DNA of 64,000 nucleotides, taken from NCBI GenBank assembly GCA_963978545.1, contig OZ021722.1, positions 39,821,365 to 39,885,364 of the forward strand, read 5' to 3'. The notes under the pieces were generated by a model, which did no database searches, was not told the DNA's origin, and saw only the letters and a program-made list of their open reading frames with translations. Origin of the DNA: Linyphia triangularis (lineage: Eukaryota; Arthropoda; Arachnida; Araneae; Linyphiidae). Each line of letters starts with the position of its first letter. The stretch's first letter is position 1. Of the stretch, positions 1 to 8,969 are shown piece by piece. A program made the translations under genes and the position numbers.

Positions 1-255
1 AGATATGAGTATGAAATAATTATAAACCCCACAATTTAGAATTGATAAATAATTATATTTCAGAAAATATATATATGAATTAAAAATGTAATCCGAAATT
101 CAAGATCAAAACAATTAAATTAAATTGTGAAAAATTATGCAATAATAGCATCAGACAGAAAGACCTAGAAACCAGGAACCAATTTCTTAAGAAATTTAAG
201 AGCTTTTAAAATAACTCAGTGTTATTACAGATATTCATTTAAATCTGTAAGATAT

Positions 256-705
256 TGTTGCACAAATTGTCTGTATATAGTGTAAATAGTGACGTATTAT
301 TTTAAAATTGTATTGTAATTTATTTTATCTTATTTTATTTATTAACAGCGATTATACAGGCAACATCTAAAGCAATTGAAAATTTCGAGATGTTTCTTCT
401 TCGATGAATTGGCTGGATATTTCAAGAATATTCTCTCGCGCCAAGTATAAATAAGACTGAAGATCGGGAAAGCTTTCAGTTTGACTTCGGACTTCGAGGA
501 AAGCTGATCGTTTTGTTTACCTATTGGAGTGAGCTCGTATAATCACTGTATTCGAAGTTTTTTTTTTGTAGAAGCTTGTGTTTATGCTTGAGAGTTATTA
601 CACTGTTGCCTTTGAATAAATTTTGTGAGTTTTCTGAAGGGAATAAATAGTAGTTTTTGTCTTAAAAACTGTGCCATCATTGCCTCAGTAGAAAAATTCA
701 TAACA
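256..705 (+). mobile_element. Solo LTR (450 bp)
   Basis: The segment opens with TGTTG and closes with AACA, the TG...CA ends of an LTR, and is flanked by the 4-bp direct repeat ATAT (252-255 and 706-709). Inside are a TATA-like box (TATAAATA at 446-453) and a polyadenylation-like AATAAA near 616, in the order expected for U3-R-U5. No gag-pol remnant lies on either side, so it reads as a solo LTR left by recombination between two LTRs. The family (Gypsy or BEL) cannot be told. ATAT is a weak target duplication in AT-rich DNA, so the boundaries are moderately sure. Confidence 0.5.
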
Positions 706-1096
706 ATATCCTTGATATTCCTTGAGAATACCTTTATCAAGGAATATCAGTAATCAATATCAAAAATATCAATGTGGAAAACCAAGGGACTGGAAAGAGA
801 ATTGTAATTGAATGGGGTTTGTCTTGCTTATCTCGTGCGGTAACTATTAACCAGGGAGTGAGGGATTCTCCTTTGCAGCGAGTGAATGTATTTGTAGTGT
901 TGCAATACAACGAAATGCTATATAACCATACTTATTCCTTGGATTCCCAAACTAATAAACAGGCGACCCACTTTTCAAAATATCTATAACGACCCGCATT
1001 CATTCTGGACACATTGAATTTTATCAGAAACGAACAGCACCCGTTCTTTCCGAAAGAGGTTTTATGGGTAAAAAAAGAAGTGAAGAAGCATGAATC

Positions 1097-1135
<39 letters not shown>

Positions 1136-1140
1136 ATTTA
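706..1140. other. Spacer without a supported gene
   Basis: It holds an imperfect inverted repeat around 713-750 (TGATATTCCTTGA and its complement) and a T tract of about 34 at 1099-1132. A 71-codon open frame at 774-989 opens with GTG, has no recognisable motif and is probably chance. Confidence 0.4.
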
Positions 1141-1210
1141 CTATCAAATATTATTTAACAAAAACGACCCATCACAAATTGACTCGAAACCCACAGTTTG
1201 AGAACCGCTG
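1141..1210 (-). mobile_element. hAT-type terminal remnant
   Basis: On the minus strand the sequence ending at 1210 starts CAGCGGTTCTCAAACTGTGG. This matches the well-known terminal inverted repeat of hAT (Charlie-like) transposons. The matching opposite end was not found, so this is an element fragment or an element whose other end has decayed. The 8 bp outside (1211-1218, ATGTAAGA) would be the target duplication if the partner end were found. Confidence 0.5.
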
Positions 1211-1330
1211 ATGTAAGATATCAGGATCAGTTAACGTTGCAATGCACATCGGAGTTTTTCCTTCTGTGATAGGGTTGGTTTTTTCTTTTTGAATCCTATA
1301 CATAGTCACACATGAGCCCACCCACCTGCT

Positions 1331-1480
1331 GATTGTGTAGTTAGAGCTCTGGCCTCGCATGCCAAAGATCTTGGATTAAGTATGGATGTTCATTGTAATT
1401 CGAAATTCACGTTAAGCTGTAGGTACTGGTCTGCTTAGCCATTATTGTGCCAAAAATAGGTTGTTGAGCGTACAGAAGAG
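1331..1480 (+). repeat. tRNA-derived SINE, copy 1 (diverged)
   Basis: It shares its whole length with copies at 7370-7541, 29940-30119 and 43500-43669: a tRNA-like head (TGTGTAGTTAGAGCTCTGGC) and a body with a 'GTTCATTGTAATTCG...CACGTTAAGCTGTAGGTACTG' type core, ending near 'TTGAGCGTAC'. The B box is eroded here, so this copy is old and not expected to be transcribed from its own promoter. Confidence 0.6.
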
Positions 1481-1950
1481 CCACATATGGTTTCTGATAC
1501 TAAAATTTTATCATTTAATATTATTGAGTGTTGCAAGCCTTAATTGTCCTTATTCAGTCTTGTAATGAAACAATTTATTAATTTTTTTAAATGATGCTGA
1601 TACTACTTATCTTTACTAAAAATATCGTTACAAACTTACAATACATTCAACTCAAAATTCAAAAAACAAATTCATAATATTTCAAATTCTATCTTCGTCT
1701 TCATTTTTCAATATATTTTCCTGATTTTTTTAAAACAATGTTCTTATAATATATAGTAATATACTCTAACTTTTTAGACATTGAATTTAGAATAAATAAA
1801 ATAGTTTTCAAGAAAAACGATATTTACTGTAGATATAGGTAAAAAAAAAGGGTATTTTTCAACATTTAAATTTGTAAAAAAAAAAATATTTATATGTATA
1901 TTTTATTCATAAATCCATGCTTATTTTTTGTTAAACAGATCTTTAGAATG

Positions 1951-1984
<34 letters not shown>

Positions 1985-2490
1985 ATTCATATTGGCTGTA
2001 GTTTTAGCATTTTGAGTAAGGAGGAATTACAAAAATAAAAAAAGGGGGGGAGGGTAATAAGTTCCCTTAAATTGGATGTTTACTTTCAAAAGTCGTTCAC
2101 TATCCACCACGATCGTTGCCTCTTCACTCTTGCCCAAATCGCTATAACGGAACATTCTGTCCGCTTTAACACACAAACGTAGAAATCAATCAATTTTCAG
2201 TTTCTGTAAAATTTTTAACGTGATATGCTGTTGTAACCGAATAAAATTAAAAATTGATTTTTTTTGTCGTTGACCAAATGCCATATTTTTATTGCCCTAT
2301 ATTGTCATAGATGGTAGTTTTTCACGCTTTCATTTCTAACCTGTTACAGCAGTAAATTCAGCATATATTTGGCAACATTGGTTCTTTGATGGTTGAACAC
2401 GTTTTAAAGAAAAGAAGAGTTGTGACACTTTACTTTGTGATGAGAAATGCAAACTAATACTTTTATGAAATAAATACATCTTATAAGTTA
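1481..2490. other. AT-rich spacer
   Basis: No gene is visible. It contains a (TA)n run at about 1953-1981, several A or T homopolymers and a short G run near 2044. The 3' flank of the minus-strand TCERG1-like gene begins at its right end. Confidence 0.5.
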
Positions 2491-2496
2491 TTTTAC

Positions 2497-2502
2497 TTTA
2501 TT
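2497..2502 (-). terminator. Polyadenylation signal of the TCERG1-like gene
   Basis: On the minus strand AATAAA lies about 50 bases past the TAA stop of the 965-codon gene, giving a short 3' UTR. No poly(A) tract follows in the DNA, so if the gene arose by retroposition its tail has decayed. Confidence 0.5.
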
Positions 2503-2551
2503 TACATTTTACCTGACTACAAAAATAGAAACCTTTCGTTTAGAGTTTCAA

Positions 2552-5449
2552 TTAACGTCTGGATGGTTCTGACGCTGTTGGTGGAGGGGGAGGACCATTC
2601 CTATACAGATCATCAATGTATGTCATTAAGATTTTCTTTCTTTCTTTTTCGATGCATTTTAGAACCAAGTGCCGCTTGTCTTTCGCAAGAGTATTTTCTA
2701 TGTTTTCCAAGTGATTCGAACTTTTAATCAGCTCCTTCGAAGCATGTGTGATGATTTTAGTTTCTTTCAACAGCCTTCTGTAATCCTCCTTTGCAGTTAT
2801 CAGTCTATTTTTCATATAATTGGTGAACTCTCTTTCGCACTTTTTCTCGTCGCTGCAAAAGTGTGCACATCTTTGGTCTGCGCGGATGGTTCGCTTAACA
2901 TCTCTCCACGAATAAGTCAAATCAATATCTTTGAAGATTTCATCCAAAAGCTTATGGAACATGACTTTCTTTCTTGATTTCAAGTGATGGATATGATCCT
3001 CAAACAGCTTTTCGCGTTCTTGAGTTCTCATGTCACTTACTCCTTCCCAACGACGATCCGCTTTCAGGGATCTCATAGCGTCCCTAAATTTCGTGTCTGG
3101 ATTTTTGACCAAATCGACCAACAATGCCTTGAAGCTGTTATTCAAGTTTTCGCGTTTGTAGACGAGTTTTTCTTCTTCCAGCTCTTTCATACACACTGAT
3201 AAATCACGTTCCACTTCGATTCTTCGAGTTTGAATACTGGCATTAATTCTATCTTCTTTTCCTTTCGAAGTCAATGAGACATTATCTGGAAAAGAATTAC
3301 GGATGAAATCTAGAAATATCCGTTCTTTATTTTCTTCACAATGAATAGCTAAATAACGCTCATCGCTGGATATCTTCTTCTTGAATTCCGACCAAGAGCT
3401 GTCCTCTTTAAGCTGAGTCTGTTCTTTCAATAATTCCATAAACTTTGAAATTTGTTTCTCGTTAATGAAACTTTGGGACACTGTTCCCTGGAGATTGTAG
3501 ATGAACTCGCTGAAGTACTTTACCTTTTCTCTTGTTCTTTCTACAGCTTGAAAACGCAAATCTTTAAAATATTTATGAGCAAAATCTGAAAAGCGCGTCG
3601 TTGGGGTTACTCCAGCTTCTTGAAGCAAACCCATATAATTTTCTTTTATTATTCTAAATTCCCTTTTTTTGTGTTTCTTTTCTTCATCTACCTTTGCATT
3701 GACATATTTTTCAAACTTTTGTTTGCGCTCTCTAGGAGTTAGGAGTAAGTACCGTGAGTCAAAAACAATTTTATGCAGTTCTTTCTCCCAAGTTGAGAAG
3801 GCAGATACATTTCTTTCCGATAGCATCTCCATGAACATTTCAATTCGCTTTTCATGAGGAATGTCTTCCCTATCTTTAGCTGCTTTCAATACTAATTCTT
3901 GGATAGTTGGCTTTTCATTTTCTTCCCTTACGGAAGTTTCATTCATTGTAGAAGTATTTCCAACTTCTAATTTAATTTTTTTAACACTTGAATGCGAAGA
4001 GACGACACTTTCTTGTTCATTTTCCATTGTGGGAGGACACTCAACGAGTCGTTTCACATCGATTCTATCAGTTAGTTCTTCTGGAGTTTCCCAAACAGAT
4101 ATTTTACGAAAGGCATCAAAAAAGAAAACTTTTCCGTCTCCAGTCCATACAACACACCATCTGCTACCAGGAACTGGAGTGCTAGATACTGGGCGCGACT
4201 TGTCGATTTGTTTAGTGCATTCACTTGTAATATCAGTCGAATCTGATAAGCTTGAACTTTTAGGTTCATATTCTTCCAATTTGAATTCAGCTATATCTCT
4301 TTCGGTTTTCTCGTCAAAAGCTTGAATAGTTTTCACATTAGACAAAACGTTCTTGCTAGTGCTGCCTTCTTCGATTGAAACAGTGCATTCTTTTGGAACT
4401 TGCCAAAGTGATTGCTTATTATTACACTTGATATGTGTTTTGTTATCTTCCCTACCGGATTCAGTTGCATTTGGATATATTTCGCTGTATAACACCATTT
4501 GTTTTTCGTCAGAAAAAATGCTTTGATTATTTTGAACAGCATTCTCAATTTTTTCCTTTTGATTTTCCATCCTACAAACAGTATTTGGAGTGCTGCTGGC
4601 ACTGAATGGAACACTTGTTTTTACCTCTAGTGTAGAAGTTTCATTGATTTCATTGGTTGAGCTGGTGATGAAACCTCCCTGAGGAAAAGCTGTATTGAGT
4701 GGTAGATGCGGAACGTTAGAACTGTCAATAATAGGGGCTGGGGGAACAAAAAGAGGAGGAAGAGTGCATAGATTAGGTGGAGGAAACATGATAAGATTTG
4801 GTGGTACAATGCTATAATTTTGTAAGGGAAGAAGAGGATTCAAAGGCGCACATATATTTTCTTGGTTTTGCACTCTAAGATCTTGTGCATGGCCAACCAA
4901 GTTGTTCAAATGCTGTATCATCAGAACTTTAGAGGGTTCTGGTTTATCCCATGTCGTTGCACGGGAGGTAGCATTATAGTAATATACACGACCATCAGGA
5001 GATAATGTTTCTATCCATAGTTCCTTTTGACTATTGAAGGCAGATGCATCAGATTGTCTGTAGTTTGAGAATTTTGTTTCAACGCTCCCTGCCATTCTAG
5101 AAGGAATGGGTAAATATTCGTTGTGAGGAAAAGATCCAGCAAAGTTACGAGGAAATGGACATCGCTCGTTATGTTGTACAATGCATGGTTGATGATATTT
5201 ATGTGGGACTTGATAATTATCAATCATATTCATTTGCGTAGGTCGAGGGTTTGGTTCTTCAAGAAGAGGAGTTCGTCTGAAGGGCCTGAAATTTCGTTGT
5301 GGAAATCTGTGGCCACAAAATCCTCTACTAGAATATTGTGATACCTGGCTTGAAGGGAATGCTGACTGAAACATGCCCGCATTACCCATAAATTTACCAT
5401 TTTGATGTGTAGTTCTATGTCTAATAACACCTGATTCGTTTCTATACAT
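2552..5449 (-). CDS. TCERG1-like: TCERG1-like (CA150) WW/FF-domain protein, single exon
   Basis: The 965-residue frame resembles transcription elongation regulator 1, a nuclear protein that couples RNA polymerase II elongation to splicing: WW domains bind proline-rich splicing factors and FF repeats bind the phosphorylated polymerase tail. Visible are WW1 (about 143-172, W145...W167), proline-rich stretches (205-240), WW3 (about 429-458, opening RWCVVWTGDGKVFFF), and six FF repeats at roughly 533-587, 599-653, 666-718, 770-823, 828-880 and 887-945. The C-terminus (GPPPPPTASEPSRR) matches the family end. The region of WW2 (about 318-355) keeps only a degenerate trace (LWQVPKE). Human TCERG1 is about 1,100 residues. 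The frame is open with no intron, unlike the usual multi-exon gene, so a retrogene or diverged paralogue is inferred. Family assignment is firm; function of this copy is not proven. Confidence 0.88.
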   Translation of the reverse strand: MYRNESGVIRHRTTHQNGKFMGNAGMFQSAFPSSQVSQYSSRGFCGHRFPQRNFRPFRRTPLLEEPNPRPTQMNMIDNYQVPHKYHQPCIVQHNERCPFPRNFAGSFPHNEYLPIPSRMAGSVETKFSNYRQSDASAFNSQKELWIETLSPDGRVYYYNATSRATTWDKPEPSKVLMIQHLNNLVGHAQDLRVQNQENICAPLNPLLPLQNYSIVPPNLIMFPPPNLCTLPPLFVPPAPIIDSSNVPHLPLNTAFPQGGFITSSTNEINETSTLEVKTSVPFSASSTPNTVCRMENQKEKIENAVQNNQSIFSDEKQMVLYSEIYPNATESGREDNKTHIKCNNKQSLWQVPKECTVSIEEGSTSKNVLSNVKTIQAFDEKTERDIAEFKLEEYEPKSSSLSDSTDITSECTKQIDKSRPVSSTPVPGSRWCVVWTGDGKVFFFDAFRKISVWETPEELTDRIDVKRLVECPPTMENEQESVVSSHSSVKKIKLEVGNTSTMNETSVREENEKPTIQELVLKAAKDREDIPHEKRIEMFMEMLSERNVSAFSTWEKELHKIVFDSRYLLLTPRERKQKFEKYVNAKVDEEKKHKKREFRIIKENYMGLLQEAGVTPTTRFSDFAHKYFKDLRFQAVERTREKVKYFSEFIYNLQGTVSQSFINEKQISKFMELLKEQTQLKEDSSWSEFKKKISSDERYLAIHCEENKERIFLDFIRNSFPDNVSLTSKGKEDRINASIQTRRIEVERDLSVCMKELEEEKLVYKRENLNNSFKALLVDLVKNPDTKFRDAMRSLKADRRWEGVSDMRTQEREKLFEDHIHHLKSRKKVMFHKLLDEIFKDIDLTYSWRDVKRTIRADQRCAHFCSDEKKCEREFTNYMKNRLITAKEDYRRLLKETKIITHASKELIKSSNHLENIENTLAKDKRHLVLKCIEKERKKILMTYIDDLYRNGPPPPPTASEPSRR

Positions 5450-5553
5450 AAGTAGTTCAAGAATGTTGAATTCTGCGAAAAATTCTTTTTGGGTTTTAAT
5501 GATAGATTACTTTAACGAACATCTATGTGATTTCTCCAGGGTATTTATATCTG
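5450..5553 (-). promoter_or_regulatory. 5' leader and candidate 3' splice site
   Basis: On the minus strand a T-rich tract ending TTACTTTCAG (the AG falls at 5551-5552) lies about 100 bases before the ATG at 5449. This has the shape of a 3' splice site, so the gene may have an upstream non-coding exon. No TATA box or upstream exon was identified. Confidence 0.35.
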
Positions 5554-7369
5554 AAAGTAATAAAAATAAATATAAATAATAAAAATATAAAAAAGTTATA
5601 TGAATAGAATAGCTATATCAGGCACACTCTGTCATTAAATACTAGCTGCGTGAGCCCGCGATGCAAAGACCCGTCATTGAGAATAGATCCCAGTTTTTGA
5701 CTGGGCATTGCGAACCAAGCTAGCTTTGCTTGCTAAAAGTTTCATTGAAGCACAAGCATAAAATCGCTTCGCTTGCTACAAGGTTAATTGCTGCTTAAAC
5801 ACTTATGGTTAGATATGACCCAACTCTCTTTGAGAAACAAACATCCCCCCATTCCCGTTAATACAATAATACAACCTCTCGTCACCCCTCCAAGAATATT
5901 TTAACGTTATGCTAGAGAAAAGCAGAATTAGAAGGTCAAAACTACTTGTGTTTAAAATTTCAGAGTTCTACGATTATTAGAAGTTGTTTGTAAAGTAAGA
6001 AATAGAAGGAAAAAAAAAATGATTGGAAAACTATAAAGTTTTAAGATTCTGTTTGTGAAAAACAAACTTAGGCTAAAACTACTTAAGTTAAAAATTTCTG
6101 AGCTTTATCGTCTATTGGAAGTACTTTTTTTTAATAGAAGTTTTATTATTAGAGATAACGTGGTGTTTTATCAGACGAAACGGTCGTTTCGCCGCCAACC
6201 TTAAAAAAGGCAGAAATGACAGTAAGTATCTATTCTCTACACAACTTCCAGCGAAAAAGGCGAAATTGACTATTTTCTAGCGCACTTACGAAACTTCACA
6301 TAATTATACAAAAAATACCATAGATTCGTCTCGGTGATATATTTTACAGATAAAAAAAATTGAGTACCTAGGATAAAAGACAACGAAGAAAAAAAAATAT
6401 TGAAATTTCCAAAACGAAATAAAAAAAAAAGAGTTATATCCCGATTTTGTTGTAAAAATTTAGACAAACGTCCAGCCCTAACTAAGCTATAGATCTTCAA
6501 ACGGATTGAATTATAGGATGCGGAATGTTTCAACTTAAAATCCTACTCTGGTTTGAACTTCATTAAATAATTCTTTCTATTTTTAATCAATTTAAAACCA
6601 CTTTTTTTCATTTCATAATTTGGCGACAGATAAAGGCGATCAGCTTGTAATTGAGGTTCAGATATATATGCCAAAAGTTGCCAAACAGGTTTGCTATCAT
6701 TTTGAAGTTAGTTTTTCCGACATGTTAGGCTTAAGTGAGAATGAATGTAACGTTAAAGTATAGGCAGAACGAATTGGACTATAATTATATGGCTTATAAC
6801 ATCTTTAAAATTGAAATAATTTAATTTTTGAAGAGATAGAATTAAAGAGAAATATTTGTTTTTTAAGTTGCATGGTGTTATTTGTACTGTATGACAATTT
6901 AGAGAGACTTAACTTTCAAAAACATTTTAATTTTGGGAAATCTCCATTGAAAAATGAAAACAATCACATTTTGTTGCAAGATACTATGGGCTGAATACAA
7001 AGTATAAATGTGGAGGTTATGCGAGCTGACGTCACAGTCAATTCGTTATAGAGGACTAAATGAACCACGCATTGCAATTGGCTGATGTAATTTGCAAAAA
7101 TGTCATTCGTTTTTAAAGATGTGTTGATTTTGTTTGTTTTCAGTTGTAAAATGAAATCGTAGAATCATATATCATCAAAATTGTAATTTCATAGTGAATT
7201 TTAAAATTGTTGTTAAGAAAATATTTTAAATTTTGTCAAATATCAATGGGTTATTATGTGAATCAAAATAATGCTAGGTATAATAAAAATAATTTATACT
7301 GCAATATTTAGACTGTAAAAAACTTGTAATATTTATTTGTAACAATTTATTAGAATAAACTTTTAATGG
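5554..7369. other. Spacer with repeat-like blocks
   Basis: A less AT-rich block at 5640-5800 (CTAGCTGCGTGAGCCCGCGA at its start) resembles the end of a dispersed element but is not identified. Two related stretches begin near 5938 and 6072 (AAACTACTT...TTTCWGAG...ATTRGAAGT), a degenerate direct duplication about 130 bp apart. The 19-mer at 6153-6171 recurs at 8951-8969. A single TGACGTCA lies at 7027-7034. No gene is supported. Confidence 0.4.
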
Positions 7370-7541
7370 GATGAACCGGATGAACGTTCTGGCCTTGTAT
7401 GTTAAAGGTGCCGGATTTGATTTCTGGGTTAGGTGTGGATGTTCGTTGTGATTCGGAATCCACGTTAAGCTGTGGGTCCCGGACTGATTAGTCGTTATTA
7501 TGCACTAAAATAGGTCGTTGTGCGTACAAACTAACCAATCG
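7370..7541 (+). repeat. tRNA-derived SINE, copy 2
   Basis: The body matches the copies at 1331, 29940 and 43500 (GTTCGTTGTGATTCGGAATC, then CACGTTAAGCTGTGGGT, then GTCGTTGTGCGTACAAACTA). The tRNA-like head is damaged and the B box is degenerate. No clear target duplication was seen. Confidence 0.65.
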
Positions 7542-7681
7542 AGCTGAAACTTGGCAGACAGGCTCTTTATCAATGGCAACGTATTTCTTTAAGTTTTGGG
7601 AGTTGAGTTGCCATACACAAGTTTCTAGTACTCGTTCGTGGTAGATTTTGATGGTAACTGCAGCCCGCATTCAACCAATTT

Positions 7682-8095
7682 GTCAATTTTCAAGTAGATT
7701 TTGGCATGTAAGATATCATTGAACTCAACTTGAAGAATTATGAATATTCATGGTAACAGGTGTACCATAGGTGGTACTACTTCTGGTTTATCAATTTTGA
7801 AGATAAATATGGCATGTTGGGTGTCGTTGGGTTTGTCTTGAAAAACTATGAATGTTTAAGATATCAGATATAGCATAGGTAGTACCATTTTCGGTTAATC
7901 AATTTCCAAGATAAATGTGGCATGTTGGACTGTTTTGACGAATTATGAATGTTTAAAATACCAGGTATGCTATTGGTTACACTTCCGGTTTATCAATTTT
8001 AAAGATAATTATTGCATGTAAGGAATCGTCGAACTCAGTTTGAAGAATTAGGAATATTCCTGGTACCAGGTATACCATAGGTGATAAATAGAAAA
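7682..8095. repeat. Degenerate tandem repeat, about 4 units of 94-109 bp
   Basis: Related units begin TCAATTTTCAAGTAGATTTT (7682), TCAATTTTGAAGATAAATAT (7790), TCAATTTCCAAGATAAATGT (7899) and TCAATTTTAAAGATAATTAT (7993). Each continues through GGCATGT, GAATTATGAAT and an ACCAGGTATACCATAGGT-like segment. Spacing is about 108, 109 and 94 bp. The units have drifted apart, so the array is old. No coding frame runs through it. Confidence 0.7.
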
Positions 8096-8155
8096 ACGAT
8101 GAAACGGACAAATTCAAAAAATAGAAGTCACCAGTGTTTAAAAAAAAGTTCTGAT

Positions 8156-8945
8156 ATCCCACAAAAAAGCACTTTTGAAAAGTAGAAGAACCACCAACCT
8201 CAAAAAACTTTCTTGCAATAAAAAAATCATAAACATGATGAAAATGTTCAGCCACAAACACAGTGATATAAAAAATGGCTAACCTCTGATTACAACTCTC
8301 GGTTGTGACTCGCTTACGAATATATATGCTTACTTAGTTTATTTTTAAAATTTAAGTTCCACTCCCATAAAAATTTACGCTGCTTGAGGTTGGCGCCCGT
8401 CTTAATTACTAACCTTTAAAACCCCCCACACAATAAAAACTTTCCAAAATGTATGTATCAACCAAACAAAAGCTTACCAGAAACACTTCAGTTTAATACT
8501 TAAAAAATTCTTAATAACGATTCAAATGCAAGCGCTTGAGCACAATTTCTCTACACTATTTTGAAAATAACACGAACATGAATATTTACACCACTTTGTA
8601 TTTCCTACCCATCCAAATGAAATAATAAAATCGAACATTCGTGCAAACATCCATAAATTAGTTTAAACGCAAGCATTGTTAATAATCCTATGACGGGCGC
8701 CAACCTCAAGCAGCGTAAATTTTTATGGGAGCGGAACTTAAATTTTAAAAATAAACTAAGTAAGCATATATTCGTAAGCGAGTCACAACCGAGAGTTGTA
8801 ATCAGAGGTTGGCCATTTTTTTATATCACTGTGTTTGTGGCTGAACATTTTCATCATGTTTATGATTTTTTTATTGCAAGAAAGTTTTTTGTATTTTTGA
8901 GGTTGGAGGTTCTTCTACTTTTCAAAAGTGCTTTTTTGTGGGATT
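8156..8945. mobile_element. Foldback (palindromic) element
   Basis: Two arms of about 250 bp are inverted copies: 8156-8401 and 8692-8945. They start ATCCCACAAAAAAGCACTTT outside and end CGCCCGTC inside. They enclose a 290-bp unique AT-rich spacer. Arm identity is high with small indels, so the element is fairly young or kept similar by conversion. The open frames in the arms (7977-8261 minus, 8690-8956 plus) are the same sequence read in both orientations and match no known protein. No transposase is present. Confidence 0.75.
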
Positions 8946-8969
8946 ATAATAGATAACGTGGTGTTTTAT

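Noticed and set aside
2669..5341. Several plus- and minus-strand frames overlapping the TCERG1-like gene
   Set aside because: They lie in other frames of a gene with clear WW and FF domains and show no domain of their own.
7977..8956. A pair of similar protein-coding genes facing each other
   Set aside because: The two similar frames are the two arms of the foldback element; no known domain and no frame-specific conservation were seen.
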